Part shown: positions 34,407-44,047 of the stretch, piece after piece
How positions within the stretch are numbered: position 1 is the stretch's first letter
Layout of the letters: the number at the start of each line of letters is the position of its first letter
Source of the DNA: Azospirillum sp. TSH58
GTDB lineage: Bacteria; Pseudomonadota; Alphaproteobacteria; Azospirillales; Azospirillaceae
Length of the DNA stretch: 64,000 nucleotides
Direction of reading: 5' to 3'
NCBI RefSeq assembly: GCF_003119115.1
Contig: NZ_CP022365.1
Span: forward strand, 62,001-126,000
Translations under genes and position numbers: made by a program
Notes under the pieces: model-generated
Told to the model about the DNA's origin: nothing
The model's database searches: none
What the model saw: the letters and a program-made list of their open reading frames with translations, nothing else

Positions 34407-36140
34407 TCATTCCGCTGGAACGGGCGCGTCGTCGTAGAGGTCGTGCAGGGCGGCGGCGGGAACTCCCAGCCGGGCCGCGTCCTGCCGCATCGCCGTGCGG
34501 GAGGAGACGATGCGCGGCGTGAGGAAGACCGGCCCGGTGAAGCCGGGCAGGGCGGCGGGGGCCTCCACCGGGGCGCCGTCCAGCGACTGCCCGGCCAGCT
34601 TGCCGTCGAACAGCCGCACGCGGCCCTCCGTGATGAGCGGCTTCAGCGCCGGCATCTGCCCCAACGTCTCGAAGAAGTCGGTGCCGATGCCCCACAGGGC
34701 CACCGGGCCGTCCGCCGCCGCTTCGATCACCGCGGCACCCAGCGCGCGCCACTGGCGGATCAGGTAGTCGGAGCTGCTCTTGGCCTTGTCGGCCCCGATG
34801 GCGAGGTCGCCTTCGGACAGGCGGCGCATCTTCTCGCCGCCGTCGGGCACGTAGAGATACTGCTCGTCGAGCGCCGCCCCCGCGTAGCGGTCGAGATGCC
34901 CCTTCTCCCGCAGGGTGGACATGGGCGTGCCCTCGATCTCGCCGCAGCCCGTCTCCTGGAAGGTGTCGAGCGGCAGGCTGGCGATGTAGGCCTTGGTGTC
35001 CTGCATCTGCTCGCGCGTCTCGCCCGGCAGGCCGTAGGTGAAGGTGCCGTGCACCGTCATGCCCAGCCGCTTGATCTCATGCACCGCGGCGCGCGCGGTC
35101 TCCAGGTTCAGGCGCTTGTTGACGATGTTGTCGTTGACCCACTGGTTGCCGCTCTCGAAGCCCAGCTTGACGCCGAAGCAGCCGCTGTCGCGCATGGCCT
35201 GCCACGTTTCCAGCTTGATGGTGTCGGCGCGGCACATGGCCGACCAGGGCAGGCCGATGCGCGTCATCACCTCGCAGATCCCCAGGACATGCTTGTCCCC
35301 GAGGTTGAAGGTGTCGTCGTCGAAATAGATGGACCGGTAGCCGTAACGCCCGACCAGCTCGCGCAGCATCCCCTCCACATAGTCCGGCTCGTAGAAGCGG
35401 ACCGAGCGCTTGCCGGTGCCGTCCGGGTCGTTGCCGGTCATGGTCGCCGGCCAGACGCAGAAGATGCACTTGTAGGGGCAGCCGCGGCTGGCCCAGACCT
35501 GGAGCTGCGGCGCCTTCTGCCCGGCGGGGTTCACGTCCCAATAGCGGTGGGCGATGACGTCGTCGAAGTAGGGGTAAGGGGCGGCGTTCATCTCCGCCAC
35601 CGTCAGCAGCTCGTGCGGCAGCACACCCGACGCGCCGTTCAGCACGCGCACGCTGCCCTTCTCATACTCGCCCTGGATGACGGCGTGGATGGGGAACTGC
35701 TCCATCACCGCCTCGCCCTTGGCGGACATGGCGCCGGTCAGCACGATCTTGGTGTCGGGCAGCAATTCCTTGACGCGTCGCACGATGGTCTGGTCATGGT
35801 CCCAGCAGGGCGTCGCCGTCTCGATGAAGATGTACTCGTACCGCTCGTCCCGCAGATGCTGGAAATAGCTGTCGTAGGATTCGCGCAGCGCGATGGAATC
35901 GCGGAAGACCACCTTGGCCCCGGTGGCCTTGGCGGCGTAGGTCGCGGCGTAGCCCATGAAGAAGGGATAGGGCAGATACTCCCCGAACACGAAGTTGCCG
36001 GGCGAGGAGTGGGCCTGGTTGGTGTGCGGCCACCGCGAACCGGCGCGCACGCCGCTGAACCAGGCGGAGGCCGGGGCGTCGTCGCCCGCGAACTCGAACC
36101 GCTTGACCCACCAGGGCGGATTGCTGAACAGGACCTTCAT
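34407..36140 (-). CDS. B12-binding-type radical SAM protein
   Basis: A 577-residue protein. An N-terminal B12-binding-like domain (about 1-190) precedes the radical SAM core, with the cluster cysteines C221, C225 and C228 in RGCPYKCIFC. FYEPDYVEGMLREL and GFESGNQWVNDNIVNKR follow, typical of the Elp3/MiaB-like fold in this class. The C-terminal 120 residues (ALWGIGTDFFETL ... LFDGKLAGQ) resemble a Rossmann segment found in glycan-cluster enzymes. It would use a 5'-deoxyadenosyl radical, perhaps for C-methylation or rearrangement of a sugar. It sits just downstream of two epimerase genes on the same strand. GGAAGG precedes the ATG. Confidence 0.85.
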   Translation of the reverse strand: MKVLFSNPPWWVKRFEFAGDDAPASAWFSGVRAGSRWPHTNQAHSSPGNFVFGEYLPYPFFMGYAATYAAKATGAKVVFRDSIALRESYDSYFQHLRDERYEYIFIETATPCWDHDQTIVRRVKELLPDTKIVLTGAMSAKGEAVMEQFPIHAVIQGEYEKGSVRVLNGASGVLPHELLTVAEMNAAPYPYFDDVIAHRYWDVNPAGQKAPQLQVWASRGCPYKCIFCVWPATMTGNDPDGTGKRSVRFYEPDYVEGMLRELVGRYGYRSIYFDDDTFNLGDKHVLGICEVMTRIGLPWSAMCRADTIKLETWQAMRDSGCFGVKLGFESGNQWVNDNIVNKRLNLETARAAVHEIKRLGMTVHGTFTYGLPGETREQMQDTKAYIASLPLDTFQETGCGEIEGTPMSTLREKGHLDRYAGAALDEQYLYVPDGGEKMRRLSEGDLAIGADKAKSSSDYLIRQWRALGAAVIEAAADGPVALWGIGTDFFETLGQMPALKPLITEGRVRLFDGKLAGQSLDGAPVEAPAALPGFTGPVFLTPRIVSSRTAMRQDAARLGVPAAALHDLYDDAPVPAE

Positions 36141-36203
36141 CGCGCTTCCTTCCACCGCTCCCCGCGGATCGTCATTCTCAGGCCGGCCATCACGGGCGGG
36201 CAA

Positions 36204-37274
36204 TCACTGGCCGGCGAACCGGTCGGCCATTTCGGCGTGCATCTCGGCCAGGATGCCGTCGATGTCGCGGGTCAGCGACCAGCCCGGATAATGCTCCTGG
36301 AAACGCCGGATGTCGCTGATCCACCAGATGTGATCGCCGATCCGGTTGGTCTCGTCGTAGCTCCAGGCCATCGGGCGGCCGGTCAGCTGCTCGGCCTTGG
36401 CGATGGCCTCCGCCATCGAGCAGTTGGAGTGGCGCCCGCCGCCGATGTTGTAGACCTCGGCGCTGCGCGGCGCCTGGAAGACATGCCAGAAGGCGTTCAC
36501 CAGATCGAAGGAATGGATGTTGTCGCGCACCTGCTTGCCCTTGTAGCCGAACACCCGGTAGGGCGTGCCGGTGACCGCGCATTTCATCAGGTAGGCCAGG
36601 AAGCCGTGGAGCTGGGCGCCGGAATGGCCCGGCCCGGTCAGGCAGCCGCCGCGGAAGCAGGCGGTCTTCATGCCGAAATAGCGCCCGTATTCCTGCACCA
36701 TCACGTCCGCGGCGACCTTCGAGGCGCCGAACAGGCTGTGCTTGGTCTGGTCTATGCTCATCGCCTCCGGGATGCCGTGGGCGGCCCAGGGGTGGGACGG
36801 GTCAAGTTCCCAGCGGTTCTCCAACTCCACCAGCGGCAGGGCGTTGGGCGTGTCGCCATAGACCTTGTTGGTGGAAGTGAAGATGAAGGGCGCGTCCGGG
36901 CAGTGGCGCCGCGCGGCCTCCAGCAGGTTCAGCGTGCCGTTGGCGTTGACCGAGAAGTCGGTGAAGGGCTCCCGCGCCGCCCAGTCGTGGGAAGGCTGGG
37001 CCGCCGTGTGGATCACCAGCGCGATGGCCGAGCCGTACCGCGCGAACAGCGCGTCGATGGCGTCCTGGTCGCGGATGTCCGCGGTGACGTGGCTGTAGGA
37101 CGGATGCCGCTTCTCCAGACGCTCCCGGCTCCAGGCCGTGCTCGCCTCGTCGCCGAAGAAGTAGCGGCGCATGTCGTTGTCCACGCCGACGACGTCGAAG
37201 CCCTTCTCCGCGAAGAAGCCGACGGCTTCGGCGCCGATCAGACCGGCGGACCCAGTGACGATGACGACGGACAT
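36204..37274 (-). CDS. NAD-dependent epimerase/dehydratase (CDP-paratose 2-epimerase-like), first copy
   Basis: A 356-residue extended short-chain dehydrogenase. The NAD motif is TGSAGLIG and the STNKVYG strand resembles CDP-paratose 2-epimerases, which replace the usual STxxVYG with [17 protein letters not shown] and NVGGG-type substrate region ([12 protein letters not shown]) follow. The active-site Tyr of a YxxxK motif is not obvious: the expected position reads [10 protein letters not shown], with Phe in place of Tyr. It modifies a nucleotide-activated deoxysugar in the cytoplasm. It is part of a minus-strand cluster with the next epimerase and the radical SAM gene. Confidence 0.8.
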   Translation of the reverse strand: MSVVIVTGSAGLIGAEAVGFFAEKGFDVVGVDNDMRRYFFGDEASTAWSRERLEKRHPSYSHVTADIRDQDAIDALFARYGSAIALVIHTAAQPSHDWAAREPFTDFSVNANGTLNLLEAARRHCPDAPFIFTSTNKVYGDTPNALPLVELENRWELDPSHPWAAHGIPEAMSIDQTKHSLFGASKVAADVMVQEYGRYFGMKTACFRGGCLTGPGHSGAQLHGFLAYLMKCAVTGTPYRVFGYKGKQVRDNIHSFDLVNAFWHVFQAPRSAEVYNIGGGRHSNCSMAEAIAKAEQLTGRPMAWSYDETNRIGDHIWWISDIRRFQEHYPGWSLTRDIDGILAEMHAEMADRFAGQ

Positions 37275-37323
37275 GAGGGAAGTCTCCTCGGAAGAATGGG
37301 GCGGCATGGCCGCCGAGCGTCGT

Positions 37324-38403
37324 CTATAACAGAATCGGCTCCAGGATGCGCCGATTGGCGTCCAGCCAGCCGAACAGCTCGTCCATGATGGCGCCGGGCA
37401 TCCGCCGCGGGCGCCAGCCGGTCGCCTGCGTGACGTCCGCGTTGTCGGTCACGTACCAGGGAATGTCGGCGGCGCGGGTTTCCGGGCTGGCGGCGATGGG
37501 GATGCCGCGGCCCGCGCGTTCCGCGCAGAGCGCGGTCAGCTCGGCCAGCGAAACGCTCACCTCCGGCCCGCCACCCACGTTGAAGACGCGGCCCTTGAAC
37601 CGGTCCATGCCCGCCACCTGCACCGTCAGCAGGTCGTAGAGGTCGGCGACGTGCAGCATGTCGCGCACCTGAAGCCCCTCCCCGCCGAAGCCGCTGTAGG
37701 ACAAGGTGCCGCCATACAGGTGCCGGGCCGCCCACAGCACGACCACGCCCTGGTCGACCTTGCCCATCTGCCAGGGGCCGGTCAGCACGCCGCACCGGTT
37801 GATGACGGCGCGCAGGCCGTACATGGCGCCGTATTCCTCGATCATCAGTTCCGATGCCAGCTTGGTGGCGCCGTAGATGGACCGGCTGCCCGGCATCGGA
37901 AAGTCCGTCGCGATGCCCGCCGCCGACCAGCCCGGCCCGGCGGCGCCGTCCGACAGGACCAGCCGCGTGGCGCCGCGCTCCAGCGGCAGCCGGCGCAGCG
38001 GGTCGATGGGGTAGACGCGGCTGGTGGACAGGAACACCATGTCGGCGCCGTGGCGCCGCGCCGCCTCCAGGCAGTTCACCGTGCCGACGAGGTTGGTGTT
38101 GATCACATAGGCCGGGCTGCCGCCATAGCCGGCGTGCACCGACGGTTCGGCGGAGCATTCCAGCAGCAGATCGAAGGCGCCGAGTTCCTCCAGATCCTCC
38201 GGGTTGCGCACGTCGCCGTGGGCGAAGCGCACGCCTCCCGCGCGCAGGCGCTCCAGGGCCAGTTCGGAGCCGCGCCGGCGCAGGTTGTCGAAGGCGACGA
38301 CCTCGGCTTCGGGCTGGTCGCGCTTGAACAGAAGGGCAAGGTTGGAGCCGACGAATCCCGCCCCGCCCGTGACGACGATCCTGCAAGGGCGTGTGGCGTT
38401 CAT
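37324..38403 (-). CDS. NAD-dependent epimerase/dehydratase, second copy
   Basis: A 359-residue paralogue in the same minus-strand cluster, with the [10 protein letters not shown] motif, [23 protein letters not shown] and the STSRVYP strand. The active-site motif YGATKLASE is complete, unlike the previous protein, where Phe replaces Tyr. The C-terminal VFNVGGG segment is the usual substrate domain. It also resembles CDP-paratose/tyvelose-type epimerases. The two may work in sequence or as a heteromer; the order is 38403 first, then 37274, then the radical SAM gene, all within 80 bases of each other. Confidence 0.82.
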   Translation of the reverse strand: MNATRPCRIVVTGGAGFVGSNLALLFKRDQPEAEVVAFDNLRRRGSELALERLRAGGVRFAHGDVRNPEDLEELGAFDLLLECSAEPSVHAGYGGSPAYVINTNLVGTVNCLEAARRHGADMVFLSTSRVYPIDPLRRLPLERGATRLVLSDGAAGPGWSAAGIATDFPMPGSRSIYGATKLASELMIEEYGAMYGLRAVINRCGVLTGPWQMGKVDQGVVVLWAARHLYGGTLSYSGFGGEGLQVRDMLHVADLYDLLTVQVAGMDRFKGRVFNVGGGPEVSVSLAELTALCAERAGRGIPIAASPETRAADIPWYVTDNADVTQATGWRPRRMPGAIMDELFGWLDANRRILEPILL

Positions 38404-38504
38404 GATGGGGCGTTGTCCAGATATCTTGCGGCGGAATGGGTCGATGATCGAAGGGGGGCGGTTAACAAAGCCTCAAATCCTGCATGCCGCCGAGGCTTTC
38501 GCGG

Positions 38505-40901
38505 TCAGGCGCGCAGCGCCGCGGCCAGCCGCGCCCAGCCGCCGGGTGCCGTGGGACCCGTCTTGCGGCAGAACCAGACCACGGAGGCGTGCAGGGTGTC
38601 GCCGGTCAGCGCCACCAGATGCGGGTTCTCCGCGCCGGGCGCGCCGGTCCTCACGAGCCGGTCCAGAGTCGCGTCGCTCAACGACGCATCGAAGCCGCCC
38701 AGCAGTTCGAAACCCGTGTGCCGCGCGAACAGGGCTGCGAGCCCGTCTCCGGCCAGTTCGGGGCCGAGGCCGGCCACATCCGTGCCGCCGTCGAGGCGCA
38801 GCCGGCCCATGATGGCCAGAACGCCGCCGTCCGCCAGCCGCTCGTCCGCCCAGGCAAGCACATCGCCGGCCGCCGGATCGAAGATCGCATCCTGGAGCAG
38901 GAGGACCGCGTTCCAGGGCCGTTCCCCGGCGGCTTCGGGACGGGCCCCGGACAGGCCGTGGTGGACGGCGATCCGGTCGCGGTGGAACAGACGGGGCTTC
39001 AGCAGCCAAGTGTCCATCTCGCCCGCCGCCGCGCGCTCCGCCCGCGCCGTGGCATCGGCACCGATGTTCAGCACATCCACGCAGGAAACCCATTCCGTCA
39101 GGGTGAGATAAAAGCCGTCGACCGCGGTGCTGACGGCCAGCATCCGGGCCGTCCCGTCGAGCAGCCCCAGCCGGTCGAGCCCGTACAGGAGATGCACGCG
39201 CTCCCAGGTCCCCCGGCTGCGCTTGAAGTAGCTGTAGACGTGGTTGAGCAGTTCGTCGTCCCGCACCGCCTCGAAGTCGGCGATGTTGTCGGCCGCGCTG
39301 ACGTGAAAGGTGCCGCAGTTCGTTTTGAAACGCTGCGCCCAGGCGAACCAGGCCGGGTCTTCCCAGTCCTCCGACGCGGCCAGCTTGCCGAGGCATGGCG
39401 GCCCGTCCGGCCGTTCCGTCGCGGCGATGCGCAGACGCGGACGCAGGCGGTGGGCGTTGCGGTGGCGGAGCGCCGCCTCTCGGATGCGGGCCAGCGTCTC
39501 TTCGGGCACCTCTTCACTCCGCGCGGCGCCCGGCCAGTCCAGCAGGGCCAGCAGCGGGGCGGACCAGCGGCGCGGATCGACGGCGGCGAGGTCGGGAGCC
39601 GCCGCCGCGGCCTTCAGATCGCCGCGGGCAAGCGCCACCTCGCGCGAGGGCATCGCCAGCCGGCGGCCCAGAGCCTGCCGCATGAATGTTTCGAGCGGCA
39701 CCCCCGCCGGGCCGGCCGATGCGTCCGGCGCCATGGCCTGCCGGATGATGGCGGTGAGCCGGTCGCCGACGGCGTCAAGCGTGTAGTCGGCGAGCGCCCG
39801 TTCATAGGCGGCCTCGGCCACGGCCCGGCGCCTGTCGTCGTCATCGATCAGAGTCGCCAGCCGGGCGGAGAAGTCCTCCAGCCCCTCGCCGAGCAGGATG
39901 GACGCGCCGTCCTCCAGGCAATGCACCGCCTCGCCGACCGGCGTGGCGCAGATCGCCACCTTGGTCAGCATGTACTCGAACATCTTGGTCGGGCTTTTCG
40001 AGGCGTTGAACGCGTTGTCGGCGTAGGGCAGGACGCCGATGTCCATCTCGTTGAGCACCGCGCCGAACTCGCCCGGCGGGATGTGCTCGTGGAAAACCAG
40101 ATTGTCCATGTCCGGGTGGCGCTGCCGCAGGCGCCGCTTCAACTCCTCCCACGCCCGCCCGAAGCCGATGATGTGGAAGCGGGCCTTGTGGCGGATGCGG
40201 CTTGGTACCAGGGCGAAGGCGTCGACGCCGAAGACGATGTCCTTCATGGGGATGTCGCCCCACACGTCGCCGCACCACAGGATGTTCACGGAATCGCCGA
40301 AACGCCGGCGACCGTCGCCACGGCGGCCCGGATTGAAGACGTCCCGGTCCGCCACCGTGTGGACGAGGTGGGTGTTCGGGTTGAATGGTGCGAGAAGGTC
40401 GAGGATGCGCCGGCTCGACGCCACGCAGGCCTGCGCCCGTTCGGCGAAGCGGGCGAGAAACTCCTCGGGTTTCAGCGATGGCAGCCAGGGCTCGATCCGG
40501 CGGAAGGGCTGGCTGCCCAGATCATAATCGTCGTAGTCGAGCACGATCCGGTTGCCGTTGCGGGCCGCCGCCATCAGGCAGGCGATGGCGTGGTAGCCGG
40601 CCTTTTGCACGTAGAGCAGCGCGCGCGGGTTGCGTGACAGGATCTCGAAGGCGGCCAGATTCAGGCGGAGCTTTTCCTCCTCCGCCAGACCGGCCACCGG
40701 TCCGCCCTGTTCGGCCGCGCCGAGATGATCGAAGAAGGACAGCACTTCCGCGCGGATACCGCGTTGGTTGACCAGCTTGGCGAAGCTGTAGGCGCGCACT
40801 CGGGCCGGTGCCAGCTTGAATCCATCCTGCGCGACGAAGATGACGTCAGCCTGGGCGTAGCGGGCCATGTCATCCGGACCCAACGGTGGAGGGATCGGCA
40901 T
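38505..40901 (-). CDS. Glycosyltransferase fused to the same C-terminal module (protein B)
   Basis: A 798-residue paralogue of the 31995 protein along its whole length. The GT-B domain shows VIFVAQDGFKLAPARVRAYSF, DYDDYDLGSQPF, HTVADRDVF, WCGDVWGDIPMKDIVF and KSPTKMFEYMLTK. The C-terminal module starts near residue 450, with KLAASEDWEDPAW from residue 506, FKRSRGTWER, LYGLDRLG, WNAVLLLQ, LSDATLDR and a final VWFCRK. The ATG at 40901 is chosen because it aligns with the start of protein A; a TTG at 40946 is possible. It lies 101 bases upstream of the epimerase gene at 38403, so it may head the four-gene minus-strand unit. Confidence 0.8.
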   Translation of the reverse strand: MPIPPPLGPDDMARYAQADVIFVAQDGFKLAPARVRAYSFAKLVNQRGIRAEVLSFFDHLGAAEQGGPVAGLAEEEKLRLNLAAFEILSRNPRALLYVQKAGYHAIACLMAAARNGNRIVLDYDDYDLGSQPFRRIEPWLPSLKPEEFLARFAERAQACVASSRRILDLLAPFNPNTHLVHTVADRDVFNPGRRGDGRRRFGDSVNILWCGDVWGDIPMKDIVFGVDAFALVPSRIRHKARFHIIGFGRAWEELKRRLRQRHPDMDNLVFHEHIPPGEFGAVLNEMDIGVLPYADNAFNASKSPTKMFEYMLTKVAICATPVGEAVHCLEDGASILLGEGLEDFSARLATLIDDDDRRRAVAEAAYERALADYTLDAVGDRLTAIIRQAMAPDASAGPAGVPLETFMRQALGRRLAMPSREVALARGDLKAAAAAPDLAAVDPRRWSAPLLALLDWPGAARSEEVPEETLARIREAALRHRNAHRLRPRLRIAATERPDGPPCLGKLAASEDWEDPAWFAWAQRFKTNCGTFHVSAADNIADFEAVRDDELLNHVYSYFKRSRGTWERVHLLYGLDRLGLLDGTARMLAVSTAVDGFYLTLTEWVSCVDVLNIGADATARAERAAAGEMDTWLLKPRLFHRDRIAVHHGLSGARPEAAGERPWNAVLLLQDAIFDPAAGDVLAWADERLADGGVLAIMGRLRLDGGTDVAGLGPELAGDGLAALFARHTGFELLGGFDASLSDATLDRLVRTGAPGAENPHLVALTGDTLHASVVWFCRKTGPTAPGGWARLAAALRA

Positions 40902-40946
40902 CGATAATCCGGGAAAGATGCAGCGGAAAGTTTGGCCACCCTCCAA

Positions 40947-41120
40947 CTGGTTTTTCTGGAGGTCAAGACAAAAATATTGAGGGTAACCGGGGCTTGCATC
41001 TTTTCAAAGATGGGTTGCGTGGTTCAGGATTTTGTTTCAGAAATTGGTGGGCGTGGCAGGCTGGCTGCAGCTTTTTTACAGAGGGCCTGCCTTCTTGTTT
41101 TGTAGATCCGGTGGTATTTC
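40947..41120. promoter_or_regulatory. Divergent control region with two hairpins
   Basis: AT-rich region between proteins B and C. It contains CATCTTT-TC-AAAGATG (40997-41012) and GGCAGGC (41055-41061) pairing with GCCTGCC (41085-41091), followed by TTCTTGTTTT. The second hairpin looks like a terminator or attenuator in the leader of the plus-strand gene, whose ATG is only 20 bases after it. Confidence 0.45.
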
Positions 41121-43733
41121 ATGATTTCCGTCATTGTCTACGGCAGGAACGACTCGCACGGCTATAATCTGCACAAACGCGCCGCCCTTAGTCTCAACAG
41201 CATCGCAGAGGTTATGACCGCTCCCGGCGATGAGATTGTCTTCGTCGATTACAACACGCCCGACGATCTGCCGACCTTCATCGAAGCCATTCTCGATACT
41301 TTGACCGGGCGTTGCCGGGAGATTTTGCGTGTCGTTCGGGTTCGTCCGGCGCTGCATGCCCTTTTTGCCGACCGGACCAGCTATGCGACCATAGAATCGG
41401 TCGCCCGGAACGTGGGCCTCCGCCGCTCCAATCCGCACAACCGCTGGATATTGTCCACGAACACCGACATGGTTTTCCTCCGCCGGGATGGGGGCCGTTC
41501 CCTGTCAGAGCTGGTGGACGGGTTACCCGACGGCTTCTATCAGGTGCCGCGTTTCGAAGTGCCGGAATCACTGTGGGAATCCTTGGACCGCCGCGATCCC
41601 AGCGTGGTGATCGAACGGTTCCGCTGGTGGGGGGCGCGTTTCCACCTGAACGAACTGGTTCACACCGATCCGGTCACGCGCTTTGACGGCATCGGAGACT
41701 TCCAGCTTGCCCTCCGGTCGGACCTGTTCGCGATCCACGGCTTCAACGAGGACATGCTGGCGGGGTGGAACGTCGACATGAACCTATGCCATCGGCTGCA
41801 CCGCCGGTATGGACGCGTCGATTCCCTATCAGACCAAGTCCTGGCCTATCACTGCGGTCACACCCGTCTCCCTACCGCGATCCATCGCGACGACACGGTG
41901 ATGAACGATCCGGTGCGTTACATCGATCGCGTCGTTCGGGACGACCTGCCCGAACAGGCGGAGCGTTGGGGGCTGGCGTGGCATGCGCTGGAGGAGTTCC
42001 GGGCGGACGCTCCCCCGTCCGGCCGCTTGCCCGCCGCCCTGGAGGAGAGCCTGCCGGTGCAGGATGATCCCGGACGCGAGGCATGGAACGACTTCACCAA
42101 TTTTACTGCCCGTTTCCGTTTGCGGCTCGACCCGGATCACGCGCTTCCCTATGTCGCGGATCTCCTGGCGACAGCGCCGCCGGATGCGGTGCTGGCCTAT
42201 GTCGGCAGCCACCGCGGGATGTTCGAACGCACGCTGCGGGCTTGGCGGGCGCTTGGCCATGACGAGACGGTCCTGGTGCCTGAGGGCGGGATGATTCCAG
42301 GGGGATTTCCTGGCGTGGAAGCCGTTGACGCGCTGGAACTCGACCGCCAGGCCTCCCTTTTCCTGTTCGAATTCGCCTTGGACGACGATTGGCTCGCACA
42401 GGATCCCTGCCCCTGCTTCGAGGGGATTGCGGAGGAAGGGATGAGGCAACTCGGCCTGATCTACGGGCTCTTCGTCCAGCAGACGGAGCGGGAGCGTCAA
42501 CGCCTCGCGGCGGGCAAGGGCACGCCGAGGCGTTTCATCGGCGTGCCCGCGGTCAATACGTTCTTCGGCATGCGCTTCGGAGAGCGGGTCATGTTCACAC
42601 ACACGATGTTCAGCACACGCGTCCGGCATGGGCAGGTCCGTCGCACAGGGCCCGCCGTCCGATCCGATGGGGCGGCGGACGAGACCGGGCGGCGCCTCGG
42701 AGCGGCCCTGGGCCGGGCCTTTCCCATCGACCGGCAGGAGGTCGAGATCGCGCGCGGCGATCTGGATCGCATCCTTGCCGCCGAAGGGCCGGATGCCGTC
42801 GAACCGCACCGCTGCACGGCGGTCGCTCAAGCGTTGCTGGACGTTGTCGGGGAGGCGGTGCCTGAGCCGGTGCGGCAGGAGCGTAGACGTTGGATCGAAT
42901 GGAACCGGCCGAGTCGTGCATTGCGGGAGCGCATCGATCCTCTCATCGTCTCTTCTTCCAGACCTCCCGGCCCGCCGCTGCTCAACAAGCTCTGCGCGGC
43001 GGAGGATTGGGAGGATGCCCACTGGCGGGCCGTCGCCGAGGAGTTCACGCGTGACGGGCTGCCTTTCCGGGCGTCCACCTACGCCTATTTCAAGCGCAGC
43101 CGCGGGGTGTGGGAGCGCACGCACATGCTGTACGGGATGGGGCGGCTTGGCGTGATCGGGCATGACGCCCGCTGTGCGCTCATCAGTCGGATGCCGGATG
43201 GGCTGGGCCACTTCCTTTCCCTGAGGACCGCCGGGGTGGACATCATCGACCTCCAGGGGCATGAGGCCGGCTGGCTGGCGCGGCGGAGGATGCGCTGGGC
43301 GGACCGGATGTCCATCCACCCCGATCTGGACTCCATACCGTCAGACCGCTCGTGGAATGCTGTCTGCATTCCGCAGAACACCCTGCTGACGGTCGGATTG
43401 CGGCAGGCCGATGCCATTCTACGCAGCACCGCGCAGAGGTTAGCCGGGGATGGGGTCATCGCCTGCTCTATGGAGACCGTTCTCGATGGGCGGGGACGGA
43501 GGGATCGCCTGACTCCGAGCCGGGTCGCCACGGTGATGGCCATCCTTGCCGACAGGAGCGGACTGGAATTGTGCGGGAGCAGGGACTGGAGCCTGAGCGA
43601 CGCCACGCTGGACCGGATTGCTGTGCAGGGAGAGGATTCGGAGCGCCGGCCGCATTTGGTGACGCGCGACGATCACGGTCCTCGCACCTGTTCGGTCTGG
43701 TTCCTGCGCAAGGGAGGGCATCGTCAGCGTTGA
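41121..43733 (+). CDS. GT-A-type glycosyltransferase fused to the shared C-terminal module (protein C)
   Basis: An 870-residue protein. Residues 1-240 are a family-2-like GT-A domain (MISVIVYGRNDSHGYN, then the STNTDM motif in the DxD position and a GWNVDMNLCHR acceptor segment). The middle part (about 330-520) resembles nothing I know. The C-terminal module has KLCAAEDWEDAHW from residue 623, FKRSRGVWER, LYGMGRLG, WNAVCIPQNT, LSDATLDR and a final VWFLRK, as in proteins A and B. So the same module is joined to two different glycosyltransferase folds. Base composition is slightly less GC-biased than its neighbours. It is followed by the IS701/IS66 block. Confidence 0.75.
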   Translation: MISVIVYGRNDSHGYNLHKRAALSLNSIAEVMTAPGDEIVFVDYNTPDDLPTFIEAILDTLTGRCREILRVVRVRPALHALFADRTSYATIESVARNVGLRRSNPHNRWILSTNTDMVFLRRDGGRSLSELVDGLPDGFYQVPRFEVPESLWESLDRRDPSVVIERFRWWGARFHLNELVHTDPVTRFDGIGDFQLALRSDLFAIHGFNEDMLAGWNVDMNLCHRLHRRYGRVDSLSDQVLAYHCGHTRLPTAIHRDDTVMNDPVRYIDRVVRDDLPEQAERWGLAWHALEEFRADAPPSGRLPAALEESLPVQDDPGREAWNDFTNFTARFRLRLDPDHALPYVADLLATAPPDAVLAYVGSHRGMFERTLRAWRALGHDETVLVPEGGMIPGGFPGVEAVDALELDRQASLFLFEFALDDDWLAQDPCPCFEGIAEEGMRQLGLIYGLFVQQTERERQRLAAGKGTPRRFIGVPAVNTFFGMRFGERVMFTHTMFSTRVRHGQVRRTGPAVRSDGAADETGRRLGAALGRAFPIDRQEVEIARGDLDRILAAEGPDAVEPHRCTAVAQALLDVVGEAVPEPVRQERRRWIEWNRPSRALRERIDPLIVSSSRPPGPPLLNKLCAAEDWEDAHWRAVAEEFTRDGLPFRASTYAYFKRSRGVWERTHMLYGMGRLGVIGHDARCALISRMPDGLGHFLSLRTAGVDIIDLQGHEAGWLARRRMRWADRMSIHPDLDSIPSDRSWNAVCIPQNTLLTVGLRQADAILRSTAQRLAGDGVIACSMETVLDGRGRRDRLTPSRVATVMAILADRSGLELCGSRDWSLSDATLDRIAVQGEDSERRPHLVTRDDHGPRTCSVWFLRKGGHRQR

Positions 43734-43858
43734 GCTCGATTTTGGCCAAATTTGGGGTCGGTGGATCAGGCGTGTATACAGAAGTCCGGCTCGTTGGCGA
43801 TGTAGTCGAGGGCGCGATGGGGGGCCATGGTGGCAATCCCCAGCGGGCCTGAGGCTCC

Positions 43859-44047
43859 TCAGCGCTCGCCGTTCCAACAGAGCACCTGGACCGTGTCGAC
43901 GTTGCCGGTCGGCCGCAACCGCGCGATGGGGGTGCCGGTGCGCTCGCTGAGGAGCGTGTAGCTGCGGGCGGCCTTGCGCACGATCACACCGCCGCTGCGT
44001 GCTTGGTTGAATCCCTCGATGTGCTTGAGCATGGCATCGGCGTTCAT
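43859..44047 (-). CDS. Small basic protein, function unknown
   Basis: A 62-residue protein (MLKHIEGFNQARSGG near the start; RLRPTGNVDTVQVLCWNG near the end) with good codon bias. It is divergent from the IS701-type transposase, 59 bases away. It could be a resident small gene or carried by the insertion element. No family recognised; a regulator of the transposase is conceivable but unproven. Confidence 0.45.
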   Translation of the reverse strand: MNADAMLKHIEGFNQARSGGVIVRKAARSYTLLSERTGTPIARLRPTGNVDTVQVLCWNGER

